Assembly (NCBI GenBank): GCA_949987565.1 | Contig: OX465110.1 | Coordinates: 12,741,456 to 12,805,455, forward strand | DNA: 64,000 bases | Reading direction: 5' to 3' | Origin: Luidia sarsii | Lineage: Eukaryota; Echinodermata; Asteroidea; Paxillosida; Luidiidae | In this document: positions 1-9,884 of the stretch, piece after piece | How the letters are laid out: each line of letters opens with the position of its first letter | Position numbering within the stretch: the stretch's first letter is position 1 | Made by a program: the position numbers and the translations under genes | Notes under the pieces: generated by a model | Seen by the model: only the letters and a program-made list of their open reading frames with translations | Database searches by the model: none | Told to the model about the DNA's origin: nothing

Positions 1-870
1 AGAAATAGATGGAAAGAGATGAGAAGGACAGAGAGAGAGAGAGGACAAATACGGAGAAGGGATAGAAATATATGGAGAGAGATGAGAAGGACAGAGAGAG
101 AGAGAGGACAAAGACAGAGAAGGGATAGAAATATATGGAGAGAGATGAGAAGGACACAGAGAGAGAGAACAAATACAGAGAAGGGATAGAAATAGATGGA
201 GAGAGATGAGAAGGACAGAGGAAGAGAGAGGACAAAGACAGAGAAGGGATAGAAATAGATGGAAAGAGATGAGAAGGACAGAGAGAGAGAGAGGACAAAT
301 ACGGAGAAGGGATAGAAATATATGGAGAGAGATGAGAAGGACAGAGGAAGAGAGAGGACAAAGACAGAGAAGGGATAGAAATATATGGAGAGAGATGAGA
401 AGGACACAGAGAGAGAGGACAAATAAAGAGAAGGGATAGAAATAGATGGAAAGAGATGAGAAGGACAGAGGAAGAGAGCGGAGAAAGACAGAGAAGGGAT
501 AGAAATAGATGGAAAGAGATGAGAAGGACAGAGGAAAAGAGCGGAGAAAGACAGAGAAGGGATAGAAATATATGGAGAGAGATGAGAAGGACAGAGAGAG
601 AGAGAGGACAAATACAGAGAAGGGATAGAAATAGATGGAAAGAGATGAGAAGGACAGAGAGAGAGAGAGGACAAAGACAGAGAAGGGATAGAAATATATG
701 GAGAGAGATGAGAAGGACAGAGAGAGAGAGAGAGGACAAAGACAGAGAAGGGATAGAAATAGATGGAAAGAGATGAGAAGGACAGAGGAAGAGAGCGGAG
801 AAAGACAGAGAAGGGATAGAAATAGATGGAAAGAGATGAGAAGGACAGAGGAAAAGAGAAGAGGATGGAG
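1..870 (+). repeat. 63-bp purine-rich minisatellite (runs off the left edge)
   Basis: About 13 tandem copies of a 63-bp unit containing GATAGAAATAGATGGAAAGA, then GATGAGAAGGACAGAG, then GAGGACAAAGACAGAGAAGG. The unit is almost pure purine on the plus strand. Because 63 is divisible by 3, long Arg/Glu-rich ORFs appear; small indels in some copies break the frame, so I read them as non-coding. The array starts before base 1. Confidence 0.9.
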
Positions 871-1416
871 AGACAGAAAAAAACAAGGAAAGAGGGAGAA
901 ACACAGAGAGAGGAAAAGAGGAGAGAGGCAGAGGAAGAGAGAGGAGGGTGGAGACACAGCGACAAAGAGAGACAAAGAGACACATAGAGAGAGAGACATA
1001 GAGAGAGAGGAGAGATACCAAGAAAGAGAGGATGGAGAGACAGAAACAAAGAGAGACGTACAGACACACATAGAGAGAGAGAGAGGAGAGACAGAGAAGG
1101 GAGAGAGATATATATAGAGAGATATGAGAAAGACAGAGAAAGAGAGAGGAGGATGGAGAGACAGAGACAAAAAAGATACAGAGAGACACATAGAGAGAGG
1201 GAGAGAAGAGAGGGAGACAAAAAGTAATAGACAGAGAGGGGAGAAAGACAGATGAACAGAAAGGAGGATGGTGAGACAGAAACAAAGGGAGACGGAGAGA
1301 CAGATAGAGTGAGAAGGAGATAGGAGAGAGACAGAAATTAAGAAAGAGAAGGATAGAAAGAGACAGAGAGACCGGGCGAGACAGGGAGAATGGCAGAGGA
1401 GGGAGAGAGAGAGAGA
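871..1416 (+). repeat. Irregular GA-rich purine tract
   Basis: Degenerate GAGA/GACAGAGA sequence continuing from the 63-bp array without a stable period. It ends abruptly at ordinary sequence near AACTGATCAG. Confidence 0.85.
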
Positions 1417-1811
1417 ACTGATCAGAATTATAGGTAGCTGTGTTAGTAATGCAAAATAAAAAAAAGTAAGAAAGAAAGAACTGAACTTTATCTACAGAGA
1501 TCACATTCCTGCTTTCATATAGGTGCAGACAACCAATTGTTTTAAACCTGGCTACGGCAGCTCGGGGATTGCGCAAAGTTGAAGCAGCTTTTTCAATTCA
1601 AGTTAAACAAACAAATGAAAAACTGACCGAGAACGTTTGAAAAAAATAAATCGAAAAAAAATAAAATGGCAAAGAAAACTATGGCTGGTAGGCCTAGATT
1701 TCTTTGCAATTTTGTCACCAGTATCCAGTCAATTTTTATTTTATTTTGTTGGTATGACATTATCTTGGAATAGACTTGTCGGTTGTCCTCATAGAGCTCT
1801 ATAAATAAACT
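1417..1811. other. Gene-free stretch with a dispersed repeat fragment
   Basis: No coding signal seen. Around 1550-1630 a stretch (GGCTACGGCAGCTCGGGGAT and what follows) resembles 59637-59705 (GGCTACAGCAGTTCGAGAAT and what follows), including a shared CAAACAAAT tail, so it is a fragment of a dispersed repeat. Confidence 0.5.
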
Positions 1812-2176
1812 AGAGTGCGCACTCATCGCCTGAGGCGTGCCGACAAGGGGACTGCGACGCCATTACCAAAGAGGACAAATGCATGGATCTCTATACGGCA
1901 AACTAATCCCAATGTTTTACAAAAGAAAGTAGGACATTAAAATTCGCCAACCCCTTGAGGTATTGATGGCCTTTCCTTTCATTACTAAAAACCATTTCTA
2001 TAAATTGTTTTTAGTTTCCACATTCACAACCTTTCGGCTATACCTTTCCCCATTCATATTACGCGCGACTGCTACTGACATCCGGGCACTTCGAGCTGAA
2101 GATGCCCTCTTCGGTTATGGCGGATGCGCGTCCATGTCGGCACACGTTCGTACCGCGCGTTGATAGGGGAGTGCGC
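1812..2176. mobile_element. Fold-back (MITE-like) element, GAGTGCGCACTC ends
   Basis: The left arm near 1812-1878 (GAGTGCGCACTC ... GCCGACAAGGGG ... CATTACCAAAGAGG) reappears inverted near 2102-2176 (CCTCTTCGGTTATGGCG ... GTCGGCAC ... GAGTGCGCACTC). The arms are imperfect, about 65 bp, and enclose about 230 bp with no ORF. This is typical of a nonautonomous DNA element. Confidence 0.65.
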
Positions 2177-2199
2177 ACTCAATAGTTTCTATGGTTGTC

Positions 2200-2635
2200 C
2201 TATAGACCCGTCTTCGATGACGTCACGGTTTTGTTTATCGGCCATCTTGGATTACACTTATGAGCACGTCACCGCCGTTACTAAGTCAGCTGTGCATACA
2301 AACAACTCCACATGCACGGCGGCAAGTTTTGAACTCGTCGTAGTTGTACTACTAATACAGTTAAAAGAGAAGGTGACGCAACTCGTACACTTTCGCTAAA
2401 AAGATGGACGAAATGGTTGTCGCGGGTTAATTGTGTACGGATCTATTCCAGCAATAAAGCCGAGAATGTCGAGAGAACTGTAATAAGCCGACCGTGCAGC
2501 ATTCGAATTCGCCATGATGACTAACGTAACGTTAAACGAACACAAACGTGCGAGCGAAAGCGTATGTGTGTACTCCAAGATGGCGGATCTCGCTGTTTCT
2601 AGTGGCAACGTGACGTCAGTAAGAAGGGTCTATAG
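2200..2635. mobile_element. TIR element, CTATAGACCC ends
   Basis: Terminal inverted repeats of about 55 bp: the left end starts CTATAGACCCGTCTTCGATG and continues with ACGTCACGG ... GGCCATCTTGGAT; the right end reads CTCCAAGATGGC ... GTGACGTCA ... GGGTCTATAG. A fragment nearly identical to the left end (GACCCGTCTTCGATGACGTC and on through CATCTTGGAT) occurs at 23347-23395, so this is a dispersed family. Confidence 0.75.
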
Positions 2636-2699
2636 AAGAAGAGAAGAAAAAAAAGACAGGAGCGCCCGAGCTGGATGACTGAGGCCAATGCAATCTTAC

Positions 2700-2963
2700 C
2701 GAGCATATCGGGGTGGTCGTTGGGTATGAGAGGGGGTAATGGCTGCTGCTGGTCCGGGGGAGGCAGGTCGTTGTTGACCGGTAGCGATGCGCCCCCACCT
2801 CGCCCCCCTCCCCCTCCGCTGGGCTCGCCCGGCGGCGCGTCCCGACGCGCGCGCCCTGCGTCTCCCGGGCCTCCGTGGAGCTGCACCAGCGCCCTCTCGT
2901 GGCGGGCTGCCGACGCTCTGTCGGGGCTCCAGTGGTGCTGCTGCCGTGGGATGTGGTCGCCGC
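2700..2963 (-). CDS. Possible second coding exon of a secreted protein (partial gene)
   Basis: GC-rich minus-strand stretch bounded by a plausible acceptor (T-rich tract then ATACCAG at 2970-2964) and a strong donor (G|GTAAGA at 2699). The single open frame encodes about 88 residues: a His/Gln/Arg-rich start (GDHIPRQQHHW), a basic segment (AGRARRD), a Gly run, and a Pro/Gln-rich end (PPPDQQQPLPPLIPNDHPDM). It joins in phase to the candidate signal-peptide exon at 3531-3612. There are no cysteines, and no family is recognised. Any later exons would lie to the left, off the window or in the repeat-rich 2.6 kb. The weakness is that GC-rich DNA is open by chance more often, and the plus strand is also open here. 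Confidence 0.4.
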
Positions 2964-3191
2964 CTGGTATAAGCAAAACATGAAAAACGGTTGCCGATGT
3001 CAAAGGTATGCTATAGTATATAGCGAATCGTACGGGACATCCGTTACACCTTTAAGCTGGATTGAGATATTACTGAGTCAATACTGAGTCGCGGGAATCT
3101 GTGCCACTTGGCCGTTATAATTATACACTAAGGTCGTGTCCGAATGCGTTGGCTATGACCTGAAAGAATTACTACACTTTTATGGGGTGAA

Positions 3192-3455
3192 GTTAGTACA
3201 AACACTGTTGCAAACTGCTCACTGACTAAAATGACCTGCAATACATACAATCTCAAAAGTTAAGCGGGCCTGACGTTTGGATCCTAGCAGGACCTTCCTC
3301 AAAGGTCATTTGGTCCTAAAGTGATATGCAAAAATGTTGCAAACTGCTTACTGACTATGCAAATCTCAAATGCAAATCTCAACATTTAGTGGGCCTGACG
3401 TTTCGATCCTGCTAGGATCGAAACGTCAGGCCCACTAAATTTTGAGACTTCTATG
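3192..3455. mobile_element. Two solo Penelope-like ends, one forming a 55-bp palindrome
   Basis: First copy: TGTTGCAAACTGCTCACTGAC, then GGGCCTGACGTTTGGATCC and TAGCAGGACC. It is followed by AAAAATGTTGCAAACTGC and a second copy. The second copy at 3385-3439 reads TTTAGTGGGCCTGACGTTTC then GATCCT, a GCT loop, and AGGATC, then the exact reverse complement. The same words flank the Penelope-like ORF at 61 kb and recur at more than ten sites in the window. Confidence 0.7.
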
Positions 3456-3530
3456 GGGATTGTAAGTAGCCGCTAGATCCTGTAAACTGGAGCCTAGCCC
3501 TATTCGGTTTTTTTTCTTCTAGATGCTGAC

Positions 3531-3612
3531 CCTGTTGTCCCGAGGCTGCCGCTTCGACGATGATGAGCAAGAGAACGACGGCCCCTATCAAGTGGGCCTG
3601 TTGGCTCGGCAT
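3531..3612 (-). CDS. Possible first coding exon with signal peptide
   Basis: An ATG at 3612-3610 opens 27 codons ending at a donor-like site (CAACAGG|GTCAGC). The peptide MPSQQAHLIGAVVLLLIIVE followed by AAASGQQ has a short polar start, a 10-12 residue hydrophobic core and an Ala-x-Ala-type cleavage region, which is a convincing secretory signal. One leftover base joins in phase to the exon at 2700-2963 (Gly-Gly-Asp). An in-frame ATG exists 96 bp upstream, but it would put 32 residues before the hydrophobic core, so I prefer the internal start. The gene is unrecognised and could be a chance open stretch. Confidence 0.4.
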
Positions 3613-3769
3613 GTCGACAGCGTGTCCTGCCCCAGCCCCGGGTTGCGCGTGAGAACTGCCAGTCAGGCGAACCACACTGCCTCGTTGGTCGTATAATAAT
3701 ATTCTCAAACGTCTCTCTGGGTAAAGAAAAAGAAATAATTATCCAGGTGTGATATTCCCAATACGGGTA

Positions 3770-4195
3770 ATTTGCGAGAGTGCGCCCTCAAGAGTTTGCA
3801 TGCAACGCGTTGGTCAATCACATTGCGCAGAATCTGTCGACCCAATGCACGTCTGGAAAGGAGATTATATGAAGAACGGAAAGGGGAGCACTATGTCTGG
3901 GCTCCAGCCGGGTTGGTCATGAATAATTCAACATTATGACGTATATGAATAATATACATGTACTGCGCAGTGTACAGTGTATATGTACATATTAAGATAT
4001 TCACTTCACTTCTACGTCACTTTGTTGAATTATTCATGACCTACCCGGCTGGAGCCCAGATAGTGCTTCCCGTCTGGAAAGGGTCGAGACCATTGATCTC
4101 CATAATAAATTATTTATGTAGATCAATGGTCAGACATTCCGCGCATTTCTGATTGGCCAACGTGGTGCAAACTCTTGAGGGCGCACTACTATATT
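3770..4195. mobile_element. Long fold-back element
   Basis: Outer arms: GAGTGCGCCCTCAAGAGTTT near 3778 is inverted near 4165-4187 (AAACTCTTGAGGGCGCACT). Inner arms: TCTGGGCTCCAGCCGGGTTG with TCATGAATAATTCAACA (3895-3931) is inverted at 4023-4060. A further small hairpin, GACCATTGATCT ... AGATCAATGGTC, lies at 4088-4131. No ORF. Nearly the whole element can fold on itself. Confidence 0.75.
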
Positions 4196-4629
4196 GTGAA
4201 AAGGCCGTATTGGTTTGATAATCATAGCAATGACAATTTCATGATTTTGCTCTGCTTGTCTTTCTTCTCTTCCTCCTCCTCAGCCTCCCCCCTCCTTCTT
4301 CTACTTCTTCTTTAAGTACATGATGGTTCTCTTCAAAGTCACGAGCTTTTCCCATTACGAGGCTCAAACATTTTGTTTTCCAAGTTGAGGCGGAAACGCA
4401 CGATTTCTGATGATTTATCACTCTGTAAAATGTAGCCGTAATGACTCGAGCCCAAAGCCTCCCGGCCGTTTCATACAACTATAAAGTGGGAGCGAGTAGC
4501 CTAAAAGGAACGAGAACAACCCGTGGCCGACCGGCAGATCCTTGCAGGCCTAAACTCGACTCTCGACACGGGTCCTCCTTTAAGATAATCCCGGGGACAG
4601 AGAGCTCAGGCCACGCCGAGGTCGAGAGG

Positions 4630-4830
4630 TTTCAAGTGCTCGCTCCGTTTCTGCAGCCCTTTGAAATCGAACCCTTTTTGTTTAACCACTGACTGAAGTC
4701 CCGATAATACTAGGCCAATGCGTCGGTCGAAAGCTCGCTGCGTTTCTGCCCTTTGAAATCGATGCCTCTATTTTATTTCCCCTCGGACTGAAGTCCGCTG
4801 GACTGCGATCCGATAATGCTATGCGATCGA
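4630..4830. repeat. About 100-bp tandem duplication
   Basis: GCTCGCTCCGTTTCTGC ... CCCTTTGAAATCGA ... GACTGAAGTCC ... CGATAATACTA is followed by a second, diverged copy (GCTCGCTGCGTTTCTGCC ... CCTTTGAAATCGATG ... GACTGAAGTCC ... CGATAATGCTA). Confidence 0.6.
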
Positions 4831-5065
4831 CACCGGGACTGGCCAGCACGACCCGGCTGACTTCTGCAGGCGGAGAGAAAGACGATAGTTACAAATCCAG
4901 GTTTCTGCTGATTAATATAGGCTTCGTTCTTCACAGGTATACGAAACGAAAACAAAAAGGAGATGCAGAGGAATTCTTCTTGTGGTCGTCCCGTTTTTTA
5001 TTTATTTCTTTGTTTCAGGTATCAGGAAAGATTTTCCAAGAAATAGGCCCTATATATTATTATCA

Positions 5066-5292
5066 TCAATAGACCGATTGCGCGATCAATGCTTATATGC
5101 CATCATGTGACTTATAGTGGGTATGTTTTCATCTCATTTGGCACAGAGCAGTCACGGAAATGTACAAAGAAGAATGTGGACAATATGGTAGTCTTCTTTG
5201 CTCATTTCCACTTCTGTTCTGCACAAAATGAGATACACAAATACCCACTATAAGTCACGTGATGGCATGTAAACATCGGGTCTATTATAAAA
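5066..5292. mobile_element. Fold-back element, AATAGACC/GGTCTATT ends
   Basis: The left arm ATAGACCGAT ... ATGCCATCATGTGACTTATA ... GTGGGTAT ... ATCTCATTTGGCACAGA is inverted on the right as TGCACAAAATGAGAT ... ATACCCACTATAAGTCACGT ... GATGGCAT ... CGGGTCTATT. The centre carries AAAGAAGAATG and its inverse CTTCTTTG. No ORF. Confidence 0.75.
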
Positions 5293-5880
5293 CATGAGAA
5301 AAGAAGTTACAATCGAATTTGTTTTTTAAATCATTTGAAACCTTTGAAGATCCGCTTCATTATTGCAATCGCCTCGCTGCCGTCATGCTAACTAATGCAG
5401 ATCAGGGACGGGCAGCAGGTTTGCAATTCTATGCAGCCTGAGCAAAGACTATTGAAAATTCACGAGTTCCAGCCGTTTCAGCTGGTGGGGACTATACCCC
5501 TTCGTCTTTGGTATAGACTCCGGACAGAGGCCTGGTGGATTTGGGTAAATGCAATTGATCCCGACGGGCGGACCAGCCCAGCAATTCCCTGTATACATGT
5601 ATAATGATTGAGGTTGGCATTTCGGCTCAGCTCAGTCAGCTAGGAAACTGACCGAGTCCGACAAGACAACTTCGGGTGTGCCAACGTTTGGTGTGCCAAC
5701 GTCTGGTTGGGGGTTGGGGGACCAACCGTGCTTTATTATCAGTGGCGTTGACGAATACAGGGTTGATTCGTGGAAGGTGAGCGTGCGGGGGGGGGGGAGC
5801 AAGCAAGATTATGTAATTTGCATTTTGAGCTTGAATTTGGATTTGATTGGGGTGAAAGACAAACACAGGGGATAGGAAGA
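5293..5880. other. No gene or clear repeat seen
   Basis: Mixed-composition sequence with only short ORFs and no domain-like peptide. The word GTGTGCCAACGT occurs twice near 5677-5703. Confidence 0.5.
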
Positions 5881-5907
5881 GGGAACGCGAGAGAGAGCGA
5901 GACATAC

Positions 5908-6441
5908 ACATGCAGAGGCAGAGGCAGAGGCAGAGGCAGAGGCAGAGGCAGAGGCAGAGGCAGAGGCAGAGGCAGAGGCAGAGGCAGAGGCAGAGGCAGA
6001 GGCAGAGACAAAGACAGAGGCAGAGGCAGAGGCAGGGACAGGGGCAGAGGCAGATGCAGAGAGAACGCGAGAGAGCGAGACACACACATGCAGAGGCAGA
6101 GGCAGAGGCAGAGGCAGAGGTAGAGACAGAGGCAGAGGCAGAGGCAGTGGTAGAGACAGAAGCAGAGGCAGAGGCAGAGGCAGAGGCAGTGGTAGAGACA
6201 GAAGCAGAGGCAGAGGCAGAGGCAGAGGCAGAGGCAGAGGCAGAGGCAGAGGCAGGGACAGAGGCAGAGGCAGAGGCAGAGGCAGAGGCAGAGGAAGAGG
6301 AAGAGGAAGAGGAAGAGGCAGAGGCAGTAGAGACAGAAGCAGAGGCAGAGGCAGAGGCAGATGTAGAGGCAGAGGTAGAGGCAGATGCAGAGGCAGAGGC
6401 AGAGGCAGAGGCAGAGGCAGAGGCAGAGGCAGAGGCAGAGG
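5908..6441 (+). repeat. GGCAGA hexanucleotide array
   Basis: Near-uninterrupted (GGCAGA)n with GGAAGA, GGTAGA and GGGACA variants, and one 30-bp interruption near 6060 (GAACGCGAGAGAGCGAGAC) that repeats the sequence just left of the array (GAACGCGAGAGAGAGCGAGAC). The long ORFs in it are simple-repeat artefacts. Confidence 0.95.
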
Positions 6442-6920
6442 CGTCGATCTCCGAATCTACAAGATGGCGCCCTTTCTCGCCCTGCATGTATAAGGAGGAC
6501 AAGGGTTTTTGACCGCTGTCCAGCATCCCCCACCGGTTGAGTGTCACGCCAACCCCGTTCGCTTCGCCGGAGACTGTCGGTGTCGAGCAAGACAGACAGC
6601 TGAGACCGCGACACTGGCGCAAGCTCGCTCGCGCCCCCCAAAAAACAATCTGACCTTTTAGGTTCCCGAGCAGCATTTGATGTTTTTGTTTCTCCCCTGC
6701 ACACCTGCGAGTGCGACAAGCGTGTACACATTGCAGACGCAAGCGGAGAGCGGTCGACGTAATTGCGGAGACAGCTGATGTTTTCATAACTATTTGATGA
6801 CCAAAGGGGACGGGGGTGTTGTACGACAAAGCACTGACGGTGGGCTCAAACGCCAGGGAAACAGCCAGTCATTTTGCGAACTGTCTTCACCGATATATTG
6901 CGCATGTATTAGATTTTGCG
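6442..6920. other. Unassigned sequence
   Basis: GC-moderate sequence with no ORF or repeat match that I could support. It contains ATGGCGCCCTTTCTCGCC near 6463, but no splice-bounded coding stretch follows. Confidence 0.4.
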
Positions 6921-7237
6921 TTAAAGGCCCAACATTGGTAAAAGTCAAAATATTGCCGCAGTTTGTGTGTTAAACCATTAAACATCCCATAAAAGCAATC
7001 ATGCGAATTTTTTTTTAGCTCAAATGGTGATCTGAGAAAGTAGAAAAAGGTAAAAAAAAAAAAAAACGTCACGGTTTTTGCACCATTCTGTAGTGTAAGA
7101 AATGGTTTATGACTTGCGAGTGATAAACTATTTGTCGATGTTTGAGTGAAGATATCTAGGGAAGTACAGCATCCCAGACCGTAAGATTTCAACATGAGGA
7201 TTCTATCATGACCATCTACAAACCTTTAAGGACTACT
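6921..7237 (-). mobile_element. TTAA-ended nonautonomous element, family 1 (copy A, end-truncated)
   Basis: Begins TTAAAGGCCCAACATTGGTA. The body (CGTCACGGTTTTTGCACC ... AATGGTTTATGAC ... CATCTACAAACC) is the inverse of copy B at 9278-9643. About 60 bp near one end are missing. Confidence 0.7.
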
Positions 7238-7520
7238 TCAACCATGGGCTTGACCTACTTAATGTGTAATTAAAGACTGCTTTGCCCGTTGAGTGGGCCA
7301 AACCCTTATTGAGCACATGTAACTTATACATTTAAAAAGGTCTATTGGGAAAGGTCCTATAGTAGATTTCATCAAACATACCGTTACTTGGCCTATCAGC
7401 AAACCAATAGTAACACAAGCGATGCACAAAATCTATTATGAGACCTATCACAACATACCATGTGGTTATCCATCGCATGTTGAGTAACGATGAAACGCAA
7501 CAGCCGGTTCAGTTAGATTT

Positions 7521-7778
7521 TAAAGGCCCTTTTCCAAAACCCGGCTTAGGCTCAGGCTCCGGCTTTGTCTCCATTTCTTTTTATCCATTTTAAAAGCAGG
7601 AGGCATGAAAATGGGAGGCCCTTGGCTTTGTTTTTTAATCGTATATATACACTGCGTTTTGAAGAAAAAAAAGAACCCACAGCTTCAACTTCAGCAAAGA
7701 AATGCAACCTGTGTTTTCAGCGTTTGGACAGCAGAGACGAAGCCGGAGCCAAAACCCAAGCCGGATTTCGAAGGCCCG
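7521..7778. mobile_element. Dispersed TIR element, AAGGCCCTTTTCCAAAA family
   Basis: Starts TAAAGGCCCTTTTCCAAAAC, with a CCGGCTT...GGCTCCGGCTTTG segment that reappears inverted at the right end (CGAAGCCGGAGCC ... GGATTTCGAAGGCCC). The body (GGGAGGCCCTTGGCTTTGTT ... CTTCAACTTCAGC ... CCTGTGTTTTCAGCG) matches 46485-46690, and inverted parts match 32645-32828. Confidence 0.65.
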
Positions 7779-8580
7779 TTTCAACTTTCATGTCATGACC
7801 ACGGGATTCGGTCAAGGACTTGGCCACTTTGCGAACGTTCGCACGTACTGTACGTATAAGCCAACCCTGGACCAACATCCATAATCACTGATAGTTTGAC
7901 TAATACAGACTTAACAATATCACATAATCAGTATCCGTCGGCTAAACCCAAACTGGATAGTGTTTAGTAAAAATTCTGCACCTCCGATATAGGCCCTAAG
8001 CAGACCATAGGTGTTCACACTTGTTAGACCTTACGTGTTTAAGCAGTTGCTAAGGCTATGGCCGTTGTTATATGCGGGCAGCATGCGCCATAAGCTCATG
8101 AGGTTTATACACACGGAAACAATCCCAAGCCTTATTAGCCGCAAGCATGCAACTGTCATCCAGACCAGACCTTTTGGGGCTTTTTCCGGAAAAGCGGAAA
8201 AATTCATTCTTTTTGTTCTGACTTTCTTCCTTCATCGTCTTTGTGTACCGCCAAGCCATAGACAATGCACGGGTGATTGTCTGCGTGGATAGTCTACAAA
8301 ACGCCAAAAGATCTTTCATCCATACTTGGCTTCTAGATTCCGCCAACTTTGGTGAGAACTTAACCAGTAGTTAGGTAAGTTCTCGAAGCTGGGCATCTCA
8401 ATATTTACCCGAGCATTGATCCAATTCTACAGAATAACTTAATATCCAGTTGATATCAGAACCAACGTCATTATATGCATGCTGAACATTTTAGTCCTGT
8501 TTTGGTCTGTGTTACAGGAGTGCGGATTTGACGAAAACCGAGGGGGAAGGTGAGCCATAACAAAGATTTGGACTTACCAG
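7779..8580. other. No gene seen
   Basis: Only short ORFs without domain-like content, and no repeat that I could pair elsewhere in the window. Confidence 0.4.
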
Positions 8581-8587
8581 GTCGACC

Positions 8588-8795
8588 AGAGCAGCGGAGA
8601 GGGAGAAAGAGAGAGAGAGATAGAGAGTGAGACAGAGAGACAGAGAGACAGAGATGCTGAGAGAGAGACAGAGAGAGAGACAGAGAGAGAGACAGAGACG
8701 AAGACAGAGACAGATAAAGAGAAAGAGAAAGAAAGAAAGAGAGAGAGGGGTGGTAAAAAGGAAGAAGAGGGAGAGGGGGTGAGCAGATGAGCAGC
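8588..8795 (+). repeat. GA/GACA-rich purine microsatellite
   Basis: GAGAGAGACAGAGAGACAGA-type simple sequence, purine on the plus strand. Confidence 0.9.
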
Positions 8796-9277
8796 TGGTT
8801 CAGCCAACGGACGACCTTAGAGAGGAGAGAGAGCTAGATCACACGGTCGACAGAGCAGCTCTGGGCTCTTCGTCAACTGCACCCAGGGTGTATAGTCACG
8901 GTCGGGGGACAGGACCGAGAACGACGGTCACCCGAAGTCGGCGGCGTTCCCACCAGTGCTCCCCAAAAGGCCCAACGCAGAGCGACGGCCAGTTTTGAAA
9001 TCAGACGCACACACGCCCCCCACACACACTAAAACCCATCCAATGTCCACGTGACGTGACGTGGCCGGCAGCCTCGCGCGTGCGCGTATCAACCAAGAAA
9101 TCCCAAGAAACAAGAAACGTCACAGGGAATCACACGCACACACTGTGGGCCGGGGAGAACAGAATATCGAAAGCGACGGATTATGTAGAAGAAGAAAAAA
9201 GAGTCGACGTTATGACAGATGCATGCCGCTGCATGTGATGTCCACTATTTCCACTATGGACAAACAGAAAGCCGCGC

Positions 9278-9643
9278 TTAAAGGCCCAATACAACATTGG
9301 GACGATCGGAAAACATCCATGTCCACAGATTTCCTTCTAATTTACACAGTTTGTAGATGGTCACGATAGAATCCTCATGTCGAAATCTTACGGTCTGGAA
9401 TGCTGTTCTTCCCTAGAAATCTTCCCTCAAACATCGACAAATAATTTATTACTTTATAATAAACTATTTCTTACACTACAGAACGGTGCGAAAACCGTGA
9501 CTTTTTTTGCCTTTTGCTACTTTCTCAGATTACCATTTGAGCTAAAAACCTTCGCAGTATTGCGTTTTTGGAATGGTTAATGGTTTAGCACACAAACTGT
9601 GGTAATCTTGTAAACCTTTACCAATGTTGTATGGGGCCTTTAA
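9278..9643 (+). mobile_element. TTAA-ended nonautonomous element, family 1 (copy B, complete)
   Basis: Ends are TTAAAGGCCCAATACAACAT and CCAATGTTGTATGGGGCC + TTTAA: terminal inverted repeats of about 20 bp beginning and ending in TTAA, total 366 bp, no coding capacity. The TTAA ends suggest mobilisation by a piggyBac-type transposase, which duplicates TTAA (inference). Confidence 0.8.
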
Positions 9644-9884
9644 TGACAACATGGATGGAAGCCACCACTATTTCAATGGTCACAACAACAGCAGGCATCG
9701 GGGAAGCGCTTGGCTCAGTATACCGCCAGTGCAAAGAACATCCCAATTAAAGAGATCCTCCCCCCAAAAAACAAATTGTACACTGGACAATGCCGACAGA
9801 TCAAAGCCGAACAATTAATTTCTCAGAAACCGCAATAAAAACTCTCCACTCCCACTCCCACTCCCAGGGGGGGGGGAGGCGGAG

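Noticed and set aside
2675..2983. Plus-strand Pro/Gly-rich ORFs opposite the candidate exon
   Set aside because: GC-rich shadow of the minus-strand frame, without splice sites in phase.
3521..3697. Plus-strand exon candidate after a strong TTTTTTTTCTTCTAG acceptor, 62 codons to TAA
   Set aside because: Overlaps the signal-peptide exon on the other strand, whose peptide is far more protein-like. Cannot be fully excluded.
5636..6829. Minus-strand ORF of 397 codons with Ser-Ala repeats
   Set aside because: Simple GGCAGA array with unrelated flanks.
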